Source of the DNA: Allacma fusca
Taxonomy: Eukaryota; Arthropoda; Collembola; Symphypleona; Sminthuridae
Length of the DNA stretch: 64,000 bases
Assembly (NCBI GenBank): GCA_947179485.1
Contig: OX359245.1
Span: 2,771,001 to 2,835,000, forward strand
Reading direction: 5' to 3'
The position numbers were made by a program, and so were the translations under genes. The notes beneath the pieces were generated by a model that worked only from the letters and a program-made list of their open reading frames with translations, was not told the origin of the DNA and ran no database searches. Below are positions 11,501 through 24,138 of the stretch, in pieces (position 1 is the first letter of the stretch; each line of letters opens with the position of its first letter).

Positions 11501-13057
11501 AAATCGAAGAAAGGGTTCTACAACATCTTTCTTACAAATCTCTATTGAAGCAAGTTGAAAATGTGCCAAAACTGCTACTCCTTCCAAGAGCGCATTTGAA
11601 AAAACCCAAGCCTTTGAAATCTTTCGTATGTTTTAAAACGAAGATTTTCAACATGGTTCTTGTAACGGCATGACAAACATCAAAATCGAAAATAGGGTTC
11701 TAGATCAAAGTCGGCACTAATCATTCCGTAAGACTGTAGAAAACATACAAAAACTACTGCTGCTTCGAGACTGTACTAGACAAAACTCATTCCTTTGAAA
11801 TCTTCTGTAACTTTTCAAATGTCAATTTTCTACATGGTTCTTAAAACAGCATAACAATTATCAAAATAAAAAAAGGGTTCTAAAACCAAGTCGACACTAA
11901 TCGGTTTGTAAGAGTGTAGAAACCATGCAGAACCTGCTGCTCCTTTCGAGACTGTACTAGACAAATCTCATTTCATTGAAATTTTCTGTAATTTTTCAAA
12001 TGTCAATTTTCAACAAAGTTTTTGTAACGGCATGACAAATATCAAAACCGAAGAAAGGGTTCGAGTAAAAAGTCGGCCCTAACCACTCGGTAAGAGTGTA
12101 TCAAATATGCAAAAACTGCTCCTCCATTCGAGACTGTACTAGACAAAACTCATTCAATGGAAATCTTCGGTAATTTTTCAAATGTCAATTCTCTACATGG
12201 TTCTTGTAACGGCATAACACGCATCAAAATCAAAGAAAGAGTTCTAGAACAAAGTCGGCACCATTCGGTTCTTAAGAGTGTAGAAAACATGCCAAAACTG
12301 CTGCTCGTTTCGATAACGTACTTGACAAAACTCATTCCATTGAAATCTTCTGTAATTTTCCAAATGTTAATTTTCTACATGGTTCTTGTAACCGCATTGA
12401 GAACACCAAAATCGAAGAAAGGGTTCTACAACATCTTTCTTACAAATCTCTATTAGAGCAAGTTGAAAATGGGCCAAAACTGCAACTCTTTCCAAGAACG
12501 TATTTGAAAAAACCCAAGCCTTTGAAATCTTTCGAGTGTTTTGAAACTAAGATTTTCAACATGGTTCTTGTAACGGCCTGACAAACATCAAAATCGAAAA
12601 TAGGGTTCTAGATCAAAGTCGGCACTAATCATTCCGTAAGAGTGTAGAAAACATACAAAAACTACTGCTGCTTCGAGACTGTACTAGACAAAACTCATTC
12701 CTTTGAAATCTTCTGTAACTTTTCAAATGTCAATTTTCTACATGGTTCTTAAAACGGCATAACAAACATCAAAATAAAAAAAAGGGTTCTAAATCCAAGT
12801 CGACACTAATCGGTTTGTAAGAGTGTAGAAAACACGCAGAACCTGCTGCTCCTTTCGAGACTGTACTAGACAAATCTCATTTCATTGAAATCTTCTGTAA
12901 TTTTTCAAATGTCAATTTTCAACAAAGTTTTTGTAACGGCATGACAAATATCAAAACCGAAGAAAGGGTTCTAGTAAAAAGTCGGCCCTAACCACTCGGG
13001 TAAGAGTGCATCAAATATGCAAAAACTGCTGCTCCATTCGAGACTGTACTAGACAAA
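8513..13057 (+). repeat. Five-HOR block, a / b-d / a' / b-c / d (4,545 bp)
   Basis: HORs start at 8513, 9421, 10332, 11240 and 12148. The HOR at 9421 joins subtype b sequence upstream to subtype d sequence downstream. The HOR at 10332 is subtype a with a nine-base A run in the preceding D (10049-10057), giving a 911 bp interval. 11240 is the b-c recombinant form seen at 6695, and 12148 is subtype d. The first two or three HORs of this block recur from 13058. Confidence 0.83.
10049..10057 (+). repeat. Longest A homopolymer class (nine A) in D monomer
   Basis: The A run before GGGTTCTAA in D is seven bases in most copies, eight in the TTCTAAATCC haplotype and nine only here and at 14594-14602. 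The two nine-base runs precede HORs 10332 and 14877, which occupy equivalent positions in the repeated block. The length was therefore copied with the block. Confidence 0.7.
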
Positions 13058-15784
13058 ACTCATTCAATGGAAATCTTCGGTAATTTTTCAAATGTCAATT
13101 TTCTACATGGTTCTTGTAACGGCATAACAAGCATCGAAATCAAAGAAAGAGTTCTAGAACAAAGTCGGCACTATTCGGTTCTTAAGAGTGTAGAAAACAT
13201 GCCAAAACTGCTGCTCGTTTCGATAACGTACTTGACAAAACTCATTCCATTGAAATCTTCTGTAATTTTCCAAATGTTAATTTTCTACATGGTTCTTGTA
13301 ACCGCATTGAGAACACCAAAATCGAAGAAAGGGTTCTACAACATCTTTCTTACAAATCTCTATTAGAGCAAGTTGAAAATGTGCCAAAACTGCTACTCTT
13401 TCCAAGAACGTATTTGAAAAAACCCAAGCCTTTGAAATCTTTCGAGTGTTTTGAAACGAAGATTTTCAACATGGTTCTTGTAACGGCATGACAAACATCA
13501 AAATCGAAAATAGGGTTCTAGATCAAAGTCGGCACTAATCATTCCGTAAGAGTGTAGAAAACATACAAAAACTACTGCTGCTTCGAGACTGTACTAGACA
13601 AAACTCATTCCTTTGAAATCTTCTGTAACTTTTCAAATGTCAATTTTCTACATGGTTCTTAAAACGGCATAACAAACATCAAAATAAAAAAAGGGTTCTA
13701 AAACCAAGTCGACACTAATCGGTTTGTAAGAGTGTAGAAACCATGCAGAACCTGCTGCTCCTTTCGAGACTGTACTAGACAAATCTCATTTCATTGAAAT
13801 TTTCTGTAATTTTTCAAATGTCAATTTTCAACAAAGTTTTTGTAACGGCATGACAAATATCAAAACCGAAGAAAGGGTTCTAGTAAAAAGTCGGCCCTAA
13901 CCACTCTGTAAGAGTGTATCAAATATGCAAAAACTGCTGCTCCATTCGAGACTGTACTAGACAAAACTCATTCAATGGAAATCTTCGGTAATTTTTCAAA
14001 TGTCAATTCTCTACATGGTTCTTGTAACGGCATAACACGCATCAAAATCAAAGAAAGAGTTCTAGAACAAAGTCGGCACCATTCGGTTCTTAAGAGTGTA
14101 GAAAACATGCCAAAACTGCTGCTCGTTTCGATAACGTACTTGACAAAACTCATTCCATTGAAATCTTCTGTAATTTTCCAAATGTTAATTTTCTACATGG
14201 TTCTTGTAACCGCATTGAGAACACCAAAATCGAAGAAAGGGTTCTACAACATCTTTCTTACAAATCTCTATTAGAGCAAGTTGAAAATGGGCCAAAACTG
14301 CAACTCTTTCCAAGAACGTATTTGAAAAAACCCAAGCCTTTGAAATCTTTCGAGTGTTTTGAAACTAAGATTTTCAACATGGTTCTTGTAACGGCCTGAC
14401 AAACATCAAAATCGAAAATAGGGTTCTAGATCAAAGTCGGCACTAATCATTCCGTAAGAGTGTAGAAAACATACAAAAACTACTGCTGCTTCGAGACTGT
14501 ACTAGACAAAACTCATTCCTTTGAAATCTTCTGTAACTTTTCAAATGTCAATTTTCTACATGGTTCTTAAAACGGCATAACAAACATCAAAATAAAAAAA
14601 AAGGGTTCTAAATCCAAGTCGACACTAATCGGTTTGTAAGAGTGTAGAAAACACGCAGAACCTGCTGCTCCTTTCGAGACTGTACTAGACAAATCTCATT
14701 TCATTGAAATCTTCTGTAATTTTTCAAATGTCAATTTTCAACAAAGTTTTTGTAACGGCATGACAAATATCAAAACCGAAGAAAGGGTTCTAGTAAAAAG
14801 TCGGCCCTAACCACTCGGGTAAGAGTGCATCAAATATGCAAAAACTGCTGCTCCATTCGAGACTGTACTAGACAAAACTCATTCAATGGAAATCTTCGGT
14901 AATTTTTCAAATGTCAATTTTCTACATGGTTCTTGTAACGGCATAACAAGCATCGAAATCAAAGAAAGAGTTCTAGAACAAAGTCGGCACTATTCGGTTC
15001 TTAAGAGTGTAGAAAACATGCCAAAACTGCTGCTCGTTTCGATAACGTACTTGACAAAACTCATTCCATTGAAATCTTCTGTAATTTTCCAAATGTTAAT
15101 TTTCTACATGGTTCTTGTAACCGCATTGAGAACACCAAAATCGAAGAAAGGGTTCTACAACATCTTTCTTACAAATCTCTATTAGAGCAAGTTGAAAATG
15201 TGCCAAAACTGCTACTCTTTCCAAGAACGTATTTGAAAAAACCCAAGCCTTTGAAATCTTTCGAGTGTTTTGAAACGAAGATTTTCAACATGGTTCTTGT
15301 AACGGCATGACAAACATCAAAATCGAAAATAGGGTTCTAGATCAAAGTCGGCACTAATCATTCCGTAAGAGTGTAGAAAACATACAAAAACTACTGCTGC
15401 TTCGAGACTGTACTAGACAAAACTCATTCCTTTGAAATCTTCTGTAACTTTTCAAATGTCAATTTTCTACATGGTTCTTAAAACGGCATAACAAACATCA
15501 AAATAAAAAAAGGGTTCTAAAACCAAGTCGACACTAATCGGTTTGTAAGAGTGTAGAAAACATGCAGAACCTGCTGCTCCTTTCGAGACTGTACTAGACA
15601 AATATCATTTCATTTAAATCTTCTGTAATTTTTCAAATGTCAATTTTCAACAAAGTTTTTGTAACGGCATGACAAATATCAAAACCGAAGAAAGGGTTCG
15701 AGTAAAAAGTCGGCCCTAACAACTCCGTAAGAGTGTCTCAAATATGCAAAAACTGCTGCTCCATTCGAGACTGCACTAGACAAA
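13058..15784 (+). repeat. Partial repeat of the preceding block, three HORs
   Basis: HORs start at 13058 (a), 13966 (b-d) and 14877 (a', again with a nine-base A run in the preceding D at 14594-14602). This repeats the order and markers of 8513, 9421 and 10332. Similarity to that block ends inside the HOR at 14877. Its last E carries AATATCATTTCATTTAAATC and CAACTCCGTAAGAGTGTCTC, variants not seen upstream. That point, near 15.6 kb, is the right limit of the first subdomain. Confidence 0.82.
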
Positions 15785-17601
15785 ACTCATTCAATGGAAA
15801 TCTTCGGTAATTTTTCAAATGTCAATTTTCTACATGGTTCTTGTAACGGCATAACAAGCATCGAAATCAAAGAAAGAGTTCTAGAACAAAGTCGGCACTA
15901 TTCGGTTCTTAAGAGTGTAGAAAACATGCCAAAACTTCAGCTCGTTTCGACAACGTACTTGACAAAACTCATTCCATTGAAATCTTCTGTAATTTTCCAA
16001 ATGTTAATTTTCTACATGGTTCTTGTAACCGCATTGAGAACACCAAAATCGAAGAAAGGGTTCTACAACATCTTTCTTACAAATCTCTATTAGAGCAAGT
16101 TGAAAATGGGCCAAAACTGCAACTCTTTCCAAGAACGTATTTGAAAAAACCCAAGCCTTTGAAATCTTTCGAGTGTTTTGAAACGAAGATTTTCAACATG
16201 GTTCTTGTAACGGCCTGACAAACATCAAAATCGAAAATAGGGTTCTAGATCAAAGTCGGCACTAATCATTCCGTAAGAGTGTAGAAAACATACAAAAACT
16301 ACTGCTGCTTCGAGACTGTACTAGACAAAACTCATTCCTTTGAAATCTTCTGTAACTTTTCAAATGTCAATTTTCTACATGGTTCTTAAAACAGCATAAC
16401 AATTATCAAAATAAAAAAAGGGTTCTAAAACCAAGTCGACACTAATCGGTTTGTAAGAGTGTAGAAACCATGCCGAACCTGCTGCTCCTTTCGAGACTGT
16501 ACTAGACAAATCTCATTTCATTGAAATTTTCTGTAATTTTTCAAATGTCAATTTTCAACAAAGTTTTTGTAACGGCATGACAAATATCAAAACCGAAGAA
16601 AATGTTCTAGTAAAAAGTCGGCCCTAACAACTCCGTAAGAGTGTATCAAATATGCAAAAACTGCTGCTCCATTCGAGACTGCACTAGACAAAACTCATTC
16701 AATGGAAATCTTCGGTAATTTTTCAAATGTCAATTTTCTACATGGTTCTTGTAACGGCATAACAAGCATCGAAATCAAAGAAAGAGTTCTAGAACAAAGT
16801 CGGCACTATACGGTTCTTAAGAGTGTAGAAAACATGCCAAAACTGCTGCTCGTTTCGATAACGTACTTGACAAAACTCATTCCATTGAAATCTTCTGTAA
16901 TTTTCCAAATGTTAATTTTCTACATGGTTCTTGTAACCGCATTGAGAACACCAAAATCGAAGAAAGGGTTCTACAACATCTTTCTTACAAATCTCTATTA
17001 GAGCAAGTTGATAATGGGCCAAAACTGCAACTCTTTCCAAGAACGTATTTGAAAAAACCCAAGCCTTTGAAATCTTTCGAGTGTTTTGAAACGAAGATTT
17101 TCAACATGGTTCTTGTAACGGCCTGACAAACATCAAAATCGAAAATAGGGTTCTAGATCAAAGTCGGCACTAATCATTCCGTAAGAGTGTAGAAAACATA
17201 CAAAAACTACTGCTGCTTCGAGACTGTACTAGACAAAACTCATTCCTTTGAAATCTTCTGTAACTTTTCAAATGTCAATTTTCTACATGGTTCTTAAAAC
17301 GGCATAACAAACATCAAAATAAAAAAAAGGGTTCTAAATCCAAGTCGACACTAATCGGTTTGTAAGAGTGTAGAAAACATGCAGAACCTGCTGCTCCTTT
17401 CGAGACTGTACTAGACAAATCTCATTTCATTGAAATCTTCTGTAATTTTTCAAATGTCAATTTACAACAAAGTTTTTGTAACGGCATGACAAATATCAAA
17501 ACCGAAGAAAGGGTTCTAGTAAAAAGTCGGCCCTAACCACTCGGTAAGAGTGCATCAAATATGCAAAAACTGCTGCTCCATTCGAGACTGTACTAGACAA
17601 A
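15785..17601 (+). repeat. Two transitional pentamer HORs
   Basis: HORs start at 15785 and 16693. Both are introduced by E monomers with CAACTCCGTAAG and GACTGCACTAGAC, and both use the GGGCCAAAACTGCAACTC form of B. 15785 has private changes in A (AACTTCAGC and TTTCGACAACG). 16693 has CACTATACGG in A and is preceded by an E with GAAGAAAATGTTC. They separate the a/b/c/d region from the 12-monomer super-repeat. Confidence 0.8.
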
Positions 17602-19780
17602 ACTCATTCAATGGAAATCTTCGGTAATTTTTCAAATGTCAATTTTCTACATGGTTCTTGTAACGGCATAACAAGCATCGAAATCAAAGAAAGAGTTCTA
17701 GAACAAAGTCGGCACTATTCGGTTCTTAAGAGTGTAGAAAACATGCCAAAACTGCTGCTCGTTTCGATAACGTACTTGACAAAACTCATTCCATTGAAAT
17801 CTTCTGTAATTTTCCAAATGTTAATTTTCTACATGGTTCTTGTAACCGCATTGAGAACACCAAAATCGAAGAAAGGGTTCTACAACATCTTTCTTACAAA
17901 TCTCTATTGAAGCAAGTTGAAAATGGGCCAAAACTGCAACTCTTTCCAAGAACGTATTTGAAAAAACCCAAGCCTTTGAAATCTTTCGAGTTTTTTGAAA
18001 CGAAGATTTTCAACATGGTTCTTGTAACGGCCTGACAAACATCAAAATCGAAAATAGGGTTCTAGATCAAAGTCGGCACTAATCATTCCGTAGGAGTGTA
18101 GAAAACATACAAAAACTACTGCTGCTTCGAGACTGTACTAGACAAAACTCATTCCTTTGAAATCTTCTGTAACTTTTCAAATGTAAATTTTCTACATGGT
18201 TCTTAAAACGGCATAACAAACATCAAAATAAAAAAAGGGTTCTAAATCCAAGTCGACATTAATCGGTTTGTAAGAGTGTAGAAAACACGCAGAGCCTGCT
18301 GCTCCTTTCGAGAATGTACTAGACAAATCTCATTTCATTGAAATCTTCTGTAATTTTTCAAATGTCAATTTTCAACAAAGTTTTTGTAACGGCATGACAA
18401 ATATCAAAACCGAAGAAAGGGTTCTAGTAAAAAGTCGGCCCTAACCACTCGGTAAGAGTGCATCAAATATGCAAAAACTGCTGCTCCATTCGAGACTGTA
18501 CTAGACAGAACTCATTCAATGGAAATCTTCGGTAATTTTTCAAATGTCAATTTTCTACATGGTTCTTGTAACGGCATAACAAGCATCGAAATCAAAGAAA
18601 GAGTTCTAGAACAAAGTCGGCACTATTCGGTTCTTAAGAGTGTAGAAAACATGCCAAAACTTCTGCTCGTTTCGATAACGTACTTGACAAAACTCATTCC
18701 ATTGAAATCTTCTGTAATTTTCCAAATGTTAATTTTCTACATGGTTCTTGTAACCGCATTGAGAACACCAAAATCGAAGAAAGGGTTCTACAACATCTTT
18801 CTTACAAATCTCTATTAGAGCAAGTTGAAAATGGGCCAAAACTGCAACTCTTTCCAAGAACGTATTTGAAAAAACCCAAGCCTTTGAAATCTTTCGAGTG
18901 TTTTGAAACAAAGATTTTCAACATGGTTCTTGTAACGGCATGACAAACATCAAAATCGAAAATAGGGTTCTAGATCAAAGTCGGCACTAATCATTCCGTA
19001 AGAGTGTAGAAAACATACAAAAACTACTGCTGCTTCGAGACTGTACTAGACAAAACTCATTCCTTTGAAATCTTCTGTAACTTTTCAAATGTCAATTTTC
19101 TACATGGTTCTTAAAACGGCATAACAAACATCAAAATAAAAAAAGGGTTCTAAATCCAAGTCGACACTAATCGGTTTGTAAGAGTGTAGAAAACATGCAG
19201 AACCTGCTGCTCCTTTCGACACTGTACTAGACAAATCTCATTTCATTGAAATCTTCTGTAATTTTTCAAATGTCAATTTTCAACAAAGTTTTTGTAACGG
19301 CATGACAAATATCAAAACCGAAGAAAGGGTTCTAGTAAAAAGTCGGCCCTAACCACTCGGTAAGAGTGTATCAAATATGCAAAACCTGCTGCTCCATTCG
19401 AGACTGTACTAGACAAAACTCATTCCTTTGAAATCTTCTGTAACTTTTCAAATGTCAATTTTCTACATGGTTCTTAAAACGGCATAACAAACATCAAAAT
19501 AAAAAAAGGGTTCTAAAACCAAGTCGACACTAATCGGTTTGTAAGAGTGTAGAAAACATGCAGAACCTGCTGCTCCTTTCGAGACTGTACTAGACAAATC
19601 TCATTTCATTGAAATCTTCTGTAATTTTTCAAATGTCAATTTACAACAAAGTTTTTGTAACGGCATGACAAATATCAAAACCGAAGAAAGGGTTCTAGTA
19701 AAAAGTCGGCCCTAACCACTCGGTAAGAGTGCATCAAATATGCAAAAACTGCTGCTCCATTCGAGACTGTACTAGACAAA
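17602..19780 (+). repeat. 12-monomer super-repeat, copy 1 (2,179 bp)
   Basis: A pentamer HOR (17602-18509) is followed by a seven-monomer HOR (18510-19780, A-B-C-D-E-D-E). In the second HOR, E ends at 19417 and is followed not by A but by another D-E pair (19418-19780, 363 bp). Private changes of this copy include GAGTTTTTTGAAACG in C near 17988 and GAGCCTGC with GAGAATGTAC in D near 18292-18316. Confidence 0.88.
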
Positions 19781-21959
19781 ACTCATTCAATGGAAATCTT
19801 CGGTAATTTTTCAAATGTCAATTTTCTACATGGTTCTTGTAACGGCATAACAAGCATCGAAATCAAAGAAAGAGTTCTAGAACAAAGTCGGCACTATTCG
19901 GTTCTTAAGAGTGTAGAAAACATGCCAAAACTGCTGCTCGTTTCGATAACGTACTTGACAAAACTCATTCCATTGAAATCTTCTGTAATTTTCCAAATGT
20001 TAATTTTCTACATGGTTCTTGTAACCGCATTGAGAACACCAAAATCGAAGAAAGGGTTCTACAACATCTTTCTTACAAATCTCTATTGAAGCAAGTTGAA
20101 AATGGGCCAAAACTGCAACTCTTTCCAAGAACGTATTTGAAAAAACCCAAGCCTTTGAAATCTTTCGAGTGTTTTGAAACGAAGATTTTCAACATGGTTC
20201 TTGTAACGGCCTGACAAACATCAAAATCGAAAATAGGGTTCTAGATCAAAGTCGGCACTAATCATTCCGTAGGAGTGTAGAAAACATACAAAAACTACTG
20301 CTGCTTCGAGACTGTACTAGACAAAACTCATTCCTTTGAAATCTTCTGTAACTTTTCAAATGTAAATTTTCTACATGGTTCTTAAAACGGCATAACAAAC
20401 ATCAAAATAAAAAAAGGGTTCTAAATCCAAGTCGACATTAATCGGTTTGTAAGAGTGTAGAAAACACGCAGAACCTGCTGCTCCTTTCGAGACTGTACTA
20501 GACAAATCTCATTTCATTGAAATCTTCTGTAATTTTTCAAATGTCAATTTTCAACAAAGTTTTTGTAACGGCATGACAAATATCAAAACCGAAGAAAGGG
20601 TTCTAGTAAAAAGTCGGCCCTAACCACTCGGTAAGAGTGCATCAAATATGCAAAAACTGCTGCTCCATTCGAGACTGTACTAGACAGAACTCATTCAATG
20701 GAAATCTTCGGTAATTTTTCAAATGTCAATTTTCTACATGGTTCTTGTAACGGCATAACAAGCATCGAAATCAAAGAAAGAGTTCTAGAACAAAGTCGGC
20801 ACTATTCGGTTCTTAAGAGTGTAGAAAACATGCCAAAACTTCTGCTCGTTTCGATAACGTACTTGACAAAACTCATTCCATTGAAATCTTCTGTAATTTT
20901 CCAAATGTTAATTTTCTACATGGTTCTTGTAACCGCATTGAGAACACCAAAATCGAAGAAAGGGTTCTACAACATCTTTCTTACAAATCTCTATTAGAGC
21001 AAGTTGAAAATGGGCCAAAACTGCAACTCTTTCCAAGAACGTATTTGAAAAAACCCAAGCCTTTGAAATCTTTCGAGTGTTTTGAAACAAAGATTTTCAA
21101 CATGGTTCTTGTAACGGCATGACAAACATCAAAATCGAAAATAGGGTTCTAGATCAAAGTCGGCACTAATCATTCCGTAAGAGTGTAGAAAACATACAAA
21201 AACTACTGCTGCTTCGAGACTGTACTAGACAAAACTCATTCCTTTGAAATCTTCTGTAACTTTTCAAATGTCAATTTTCTACATGGTTCTTAAAACGGCA
21301 TAACAAACATCAAAATAAAAAAAGGGTTCTAAATCCAAGTCGACACTAATCGGTTTGTAAGAGTGTAGAAAACATGCAGAACCTGCTGCTCCTTTCGACA
21401 CTGTACTAGACAAATCTCATTTCATTGAAATCTTCTGTAATTTTTCAAATGTCAATTTTCAACAAAGTTTTTGTAACGGCATGACAAATATCAAAACCGA
21501 AGAAAGGGTTCTAGTAAAAAGTCGGCCCTAACCACTCGGTAAGAGTGTATCAAATATGCAAAACCTGCTGCTCCATTCGAGACTGTACTAGACAAAACTC
21601 ATTCCTTTGAAATCTTCTGTAACTTTTCAAATGTCAATTTTCTACATGGTTCTTAAAACGGCATAACAAACATCAAAATAAAAAAAGGGTTCTAAAACCA
21701 AGTCGACACTAATCGGTTTGTAAGAGTGTAGAAAACATGCAGAACCTGCTGCTCCTTTCGAGACTGTACTAGACAAATCTCATTTCATTGAAATTTTCTG
21801 TAATTTTTCAAATGTCAATTTTCAACAAAGTTTTTGTAACGGCATGACAAACATCAAAACCGAAGAAAGGGTTCTAGTAAAAAGTCGGCACTAACCACTC
21901 GGGAAGAGTTTATCAAATATGCAAAAACTGCTGCTCCATTCGAGACTGCACTAGACAAA
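19781..21959 (+). repeat. 12-monomer super-repeat, copy 2 (2,179 bp)
   Basis: Same length and monomer order as copy 1: a pentamer at 19781, a heptamer at 20689, and the extra D-E pair at 21597-21959. The markers GTAGGAGTG in C, AAATGTAAATTTTC and CGACATTAATCGG in D, and GACAGAACTC before the second A, fall at the same offsets as in copy 1. The final E switches to the haplotype CATCAAAACC / GGCACTAACC / GGAAGAGTTTATC, so the last part of this copy was exchanged with the lineage to its right. Confidence 0.88.
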
Positions 21960-24138
21960 ACTCATTCAATGGAAATCTTCGGTAATTTTTCAAATGTCAA
22001 TTTTCTACATGGTTCTTGTAACGGCATAACAAGCATCGAAATCAAAGAAAGAGTTCTAGAACAAAGTCGGCACTATTCGGTTCTTAAGAGTGTAGAAAAC
22101 ATGCCAAAACTGCTGCTCGTTTCGATAACGTACTTGACAAAACTCATTCCATTGAAATCTTCTGTAATTTTCCAAATGTTAATTTTCTACATGGTTCTTG
22201 TAACCGCATTGAGAACACCAAAATCGAAGAAAGGGTTCTACAACATCTTTCTTACAAATCTCTATTGAAGCAAGTTGAAAATGGGCCAAAACTGCAACTC
22301 TTTCCAAGAACGTATTTGAAAAAACCCAAGCCTTTGAAATCTTTCGAGTGTTTTGAAACGAAGATTTTCAACATGGTTCTTGTAACGGCCTGACAAACAT
22401 CAAAATCGAAAATAGGGTTCTAGATCAAAGTCGGCACTAATCATTCCGTAGGAGTGTAGAAAACATACAAAAACTACTGCTGCTTCGAGACTGTACTAGA
22501 CAAAACTCATTCCTTTGAAATCTTCTGTAACTTTTCAAATGTAAATTTTCTACATGGTTCTTAAAACGGCATAACAAACATCAAAATAAAAAAAGGGTTC
22601 TAAATCCAAGTCGACATTAATCGGTTTGTAAGAGTGTAGAAAACACGCAGAACCTGCTGCTCCTTTCGAGACTGTACTAGACAAATCTCATTTCATTGAA
22701 ATCTTCTGTAATTTTTCAAATGTCAATTTTCAACAAAGTTTTTGTAACGGCATGACAAATATCAAAACCGAAGAAAGGGTTCTAGTAAAAAGTCGGCCCT
22801 AACCACTCGGTAAGAGTGCATCAAATATGCAAAAACTGCTGCTCCATTCGAGACTGTACTAGACAGAACTCATTCAATGGAAATCTTCGGTAATTTTTCA
22901 AATGTCAATTTTCTACATGGTTCTTGTAACGGCATAACAAGCATCGAAATCAAAGAAAGAGTTCTAGAACAAAGTCGGCACTATTCGGTTCTTAAGAGTG
23001 TAGAAAACATGCCAAAACTTCTGCTCGTTTCGATAACGTACTTGACAAAACTCATTCCATTGAAATCTTCTGTAATTTTCCAAATGTTAATTTTCTACAT
23101 GGTTCTTGTAACCGCATTGAGAACACCAAAATCGAAGAAAGGGTTCTACAACATCTTTCTTACAAATCTCTATTAGAGCAAGTTGAAAATGGGCCAAAAC
23201 TGCAACTCTTTCCAAGAACGTATTTGAAAAAACCCAAGCCTTTGAAATCTTTCGAGTGTTTTGAAACAAAGATTTTCAACATGGTTCTTGTAACGGCATG
23301 ACAAACATCAAAATCGAAAATAGGGTTCTAGATCAAAGTCGGCACTAATCATTCCGTAAGAGTGTAGAAAACATACAAAAACTACTGCTGCTTCGAGACT
23401 GTACTAGACAAAACTCATTCCTTTGAAATCTTCTGTAACTTTTCAAATGTCAATTTTCTACATGGTTCTTAAAACGGCATAACAAACATCAAAATAAAAA
23501 AAGGGTTCTAAATCCAAGTCGACACTAATCGGTTTGTAAGAGTGTAGAAAACATGCAGAACCTGCTGCTCCTTTCGACACTGTACTAGACAAATCTCATT
23601 TCATTGAAATCTTCTGTAATTTTTCAAATGTCAATTTTCAACAAAGTTTTTGTAACGGCATGACAAATATCAAAACCGAAGAAAGGGTTCTAGTAAAAAG
23701 TCGGCCCTAACCACTCGGTAAGAGTGTATCAAATATGCAAAACCTGCTGCTCCATTCGAGACTGTACTAGACAAAACTCATTCCTTTGAAATCTTCTGTA
23801 ACTTTTCAAATGTCAATTTTCTACATGGTTCTTAAAACGGCATAACAAACATCAAAATAAAAAAAGGGTTCTAAAACCAAGTCGACACTAATCGGTTTGT
23901 AAGAGTGTAGAAAACATGCAGAACCTGCTGCTCCTTTCGAGACTGTACTAGACAAATCTCATTTCATTGAAATTTTCTGTAATTTTTCAAATGTCAATTT
24001 TCAACAAAGTTTTTGTAACGGCATGACAAACATCAAAACCGAAGAAAGGGTTCTAGTAAAAAGTCGGCACTAACCACTCGGGAAGAGTTTATCAAATATG
24101 CAAAAACTGCTGCTCCATTCGAGACTGCACTAGACAAA
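21960..24138 (+). repeat. 12-monomer super-repeat, copy 3 (2,179 bp)
   Basis: A pentamer at 21960 is followed by a heptamer at 22868, with the extra D-E pair at 23776-24138. It repeats copy 2, including the altered final E. The array then changes to a different super-repeat, so the 12-monomer unit is present in exactly three tandem copies here. Confidence 0.88.
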
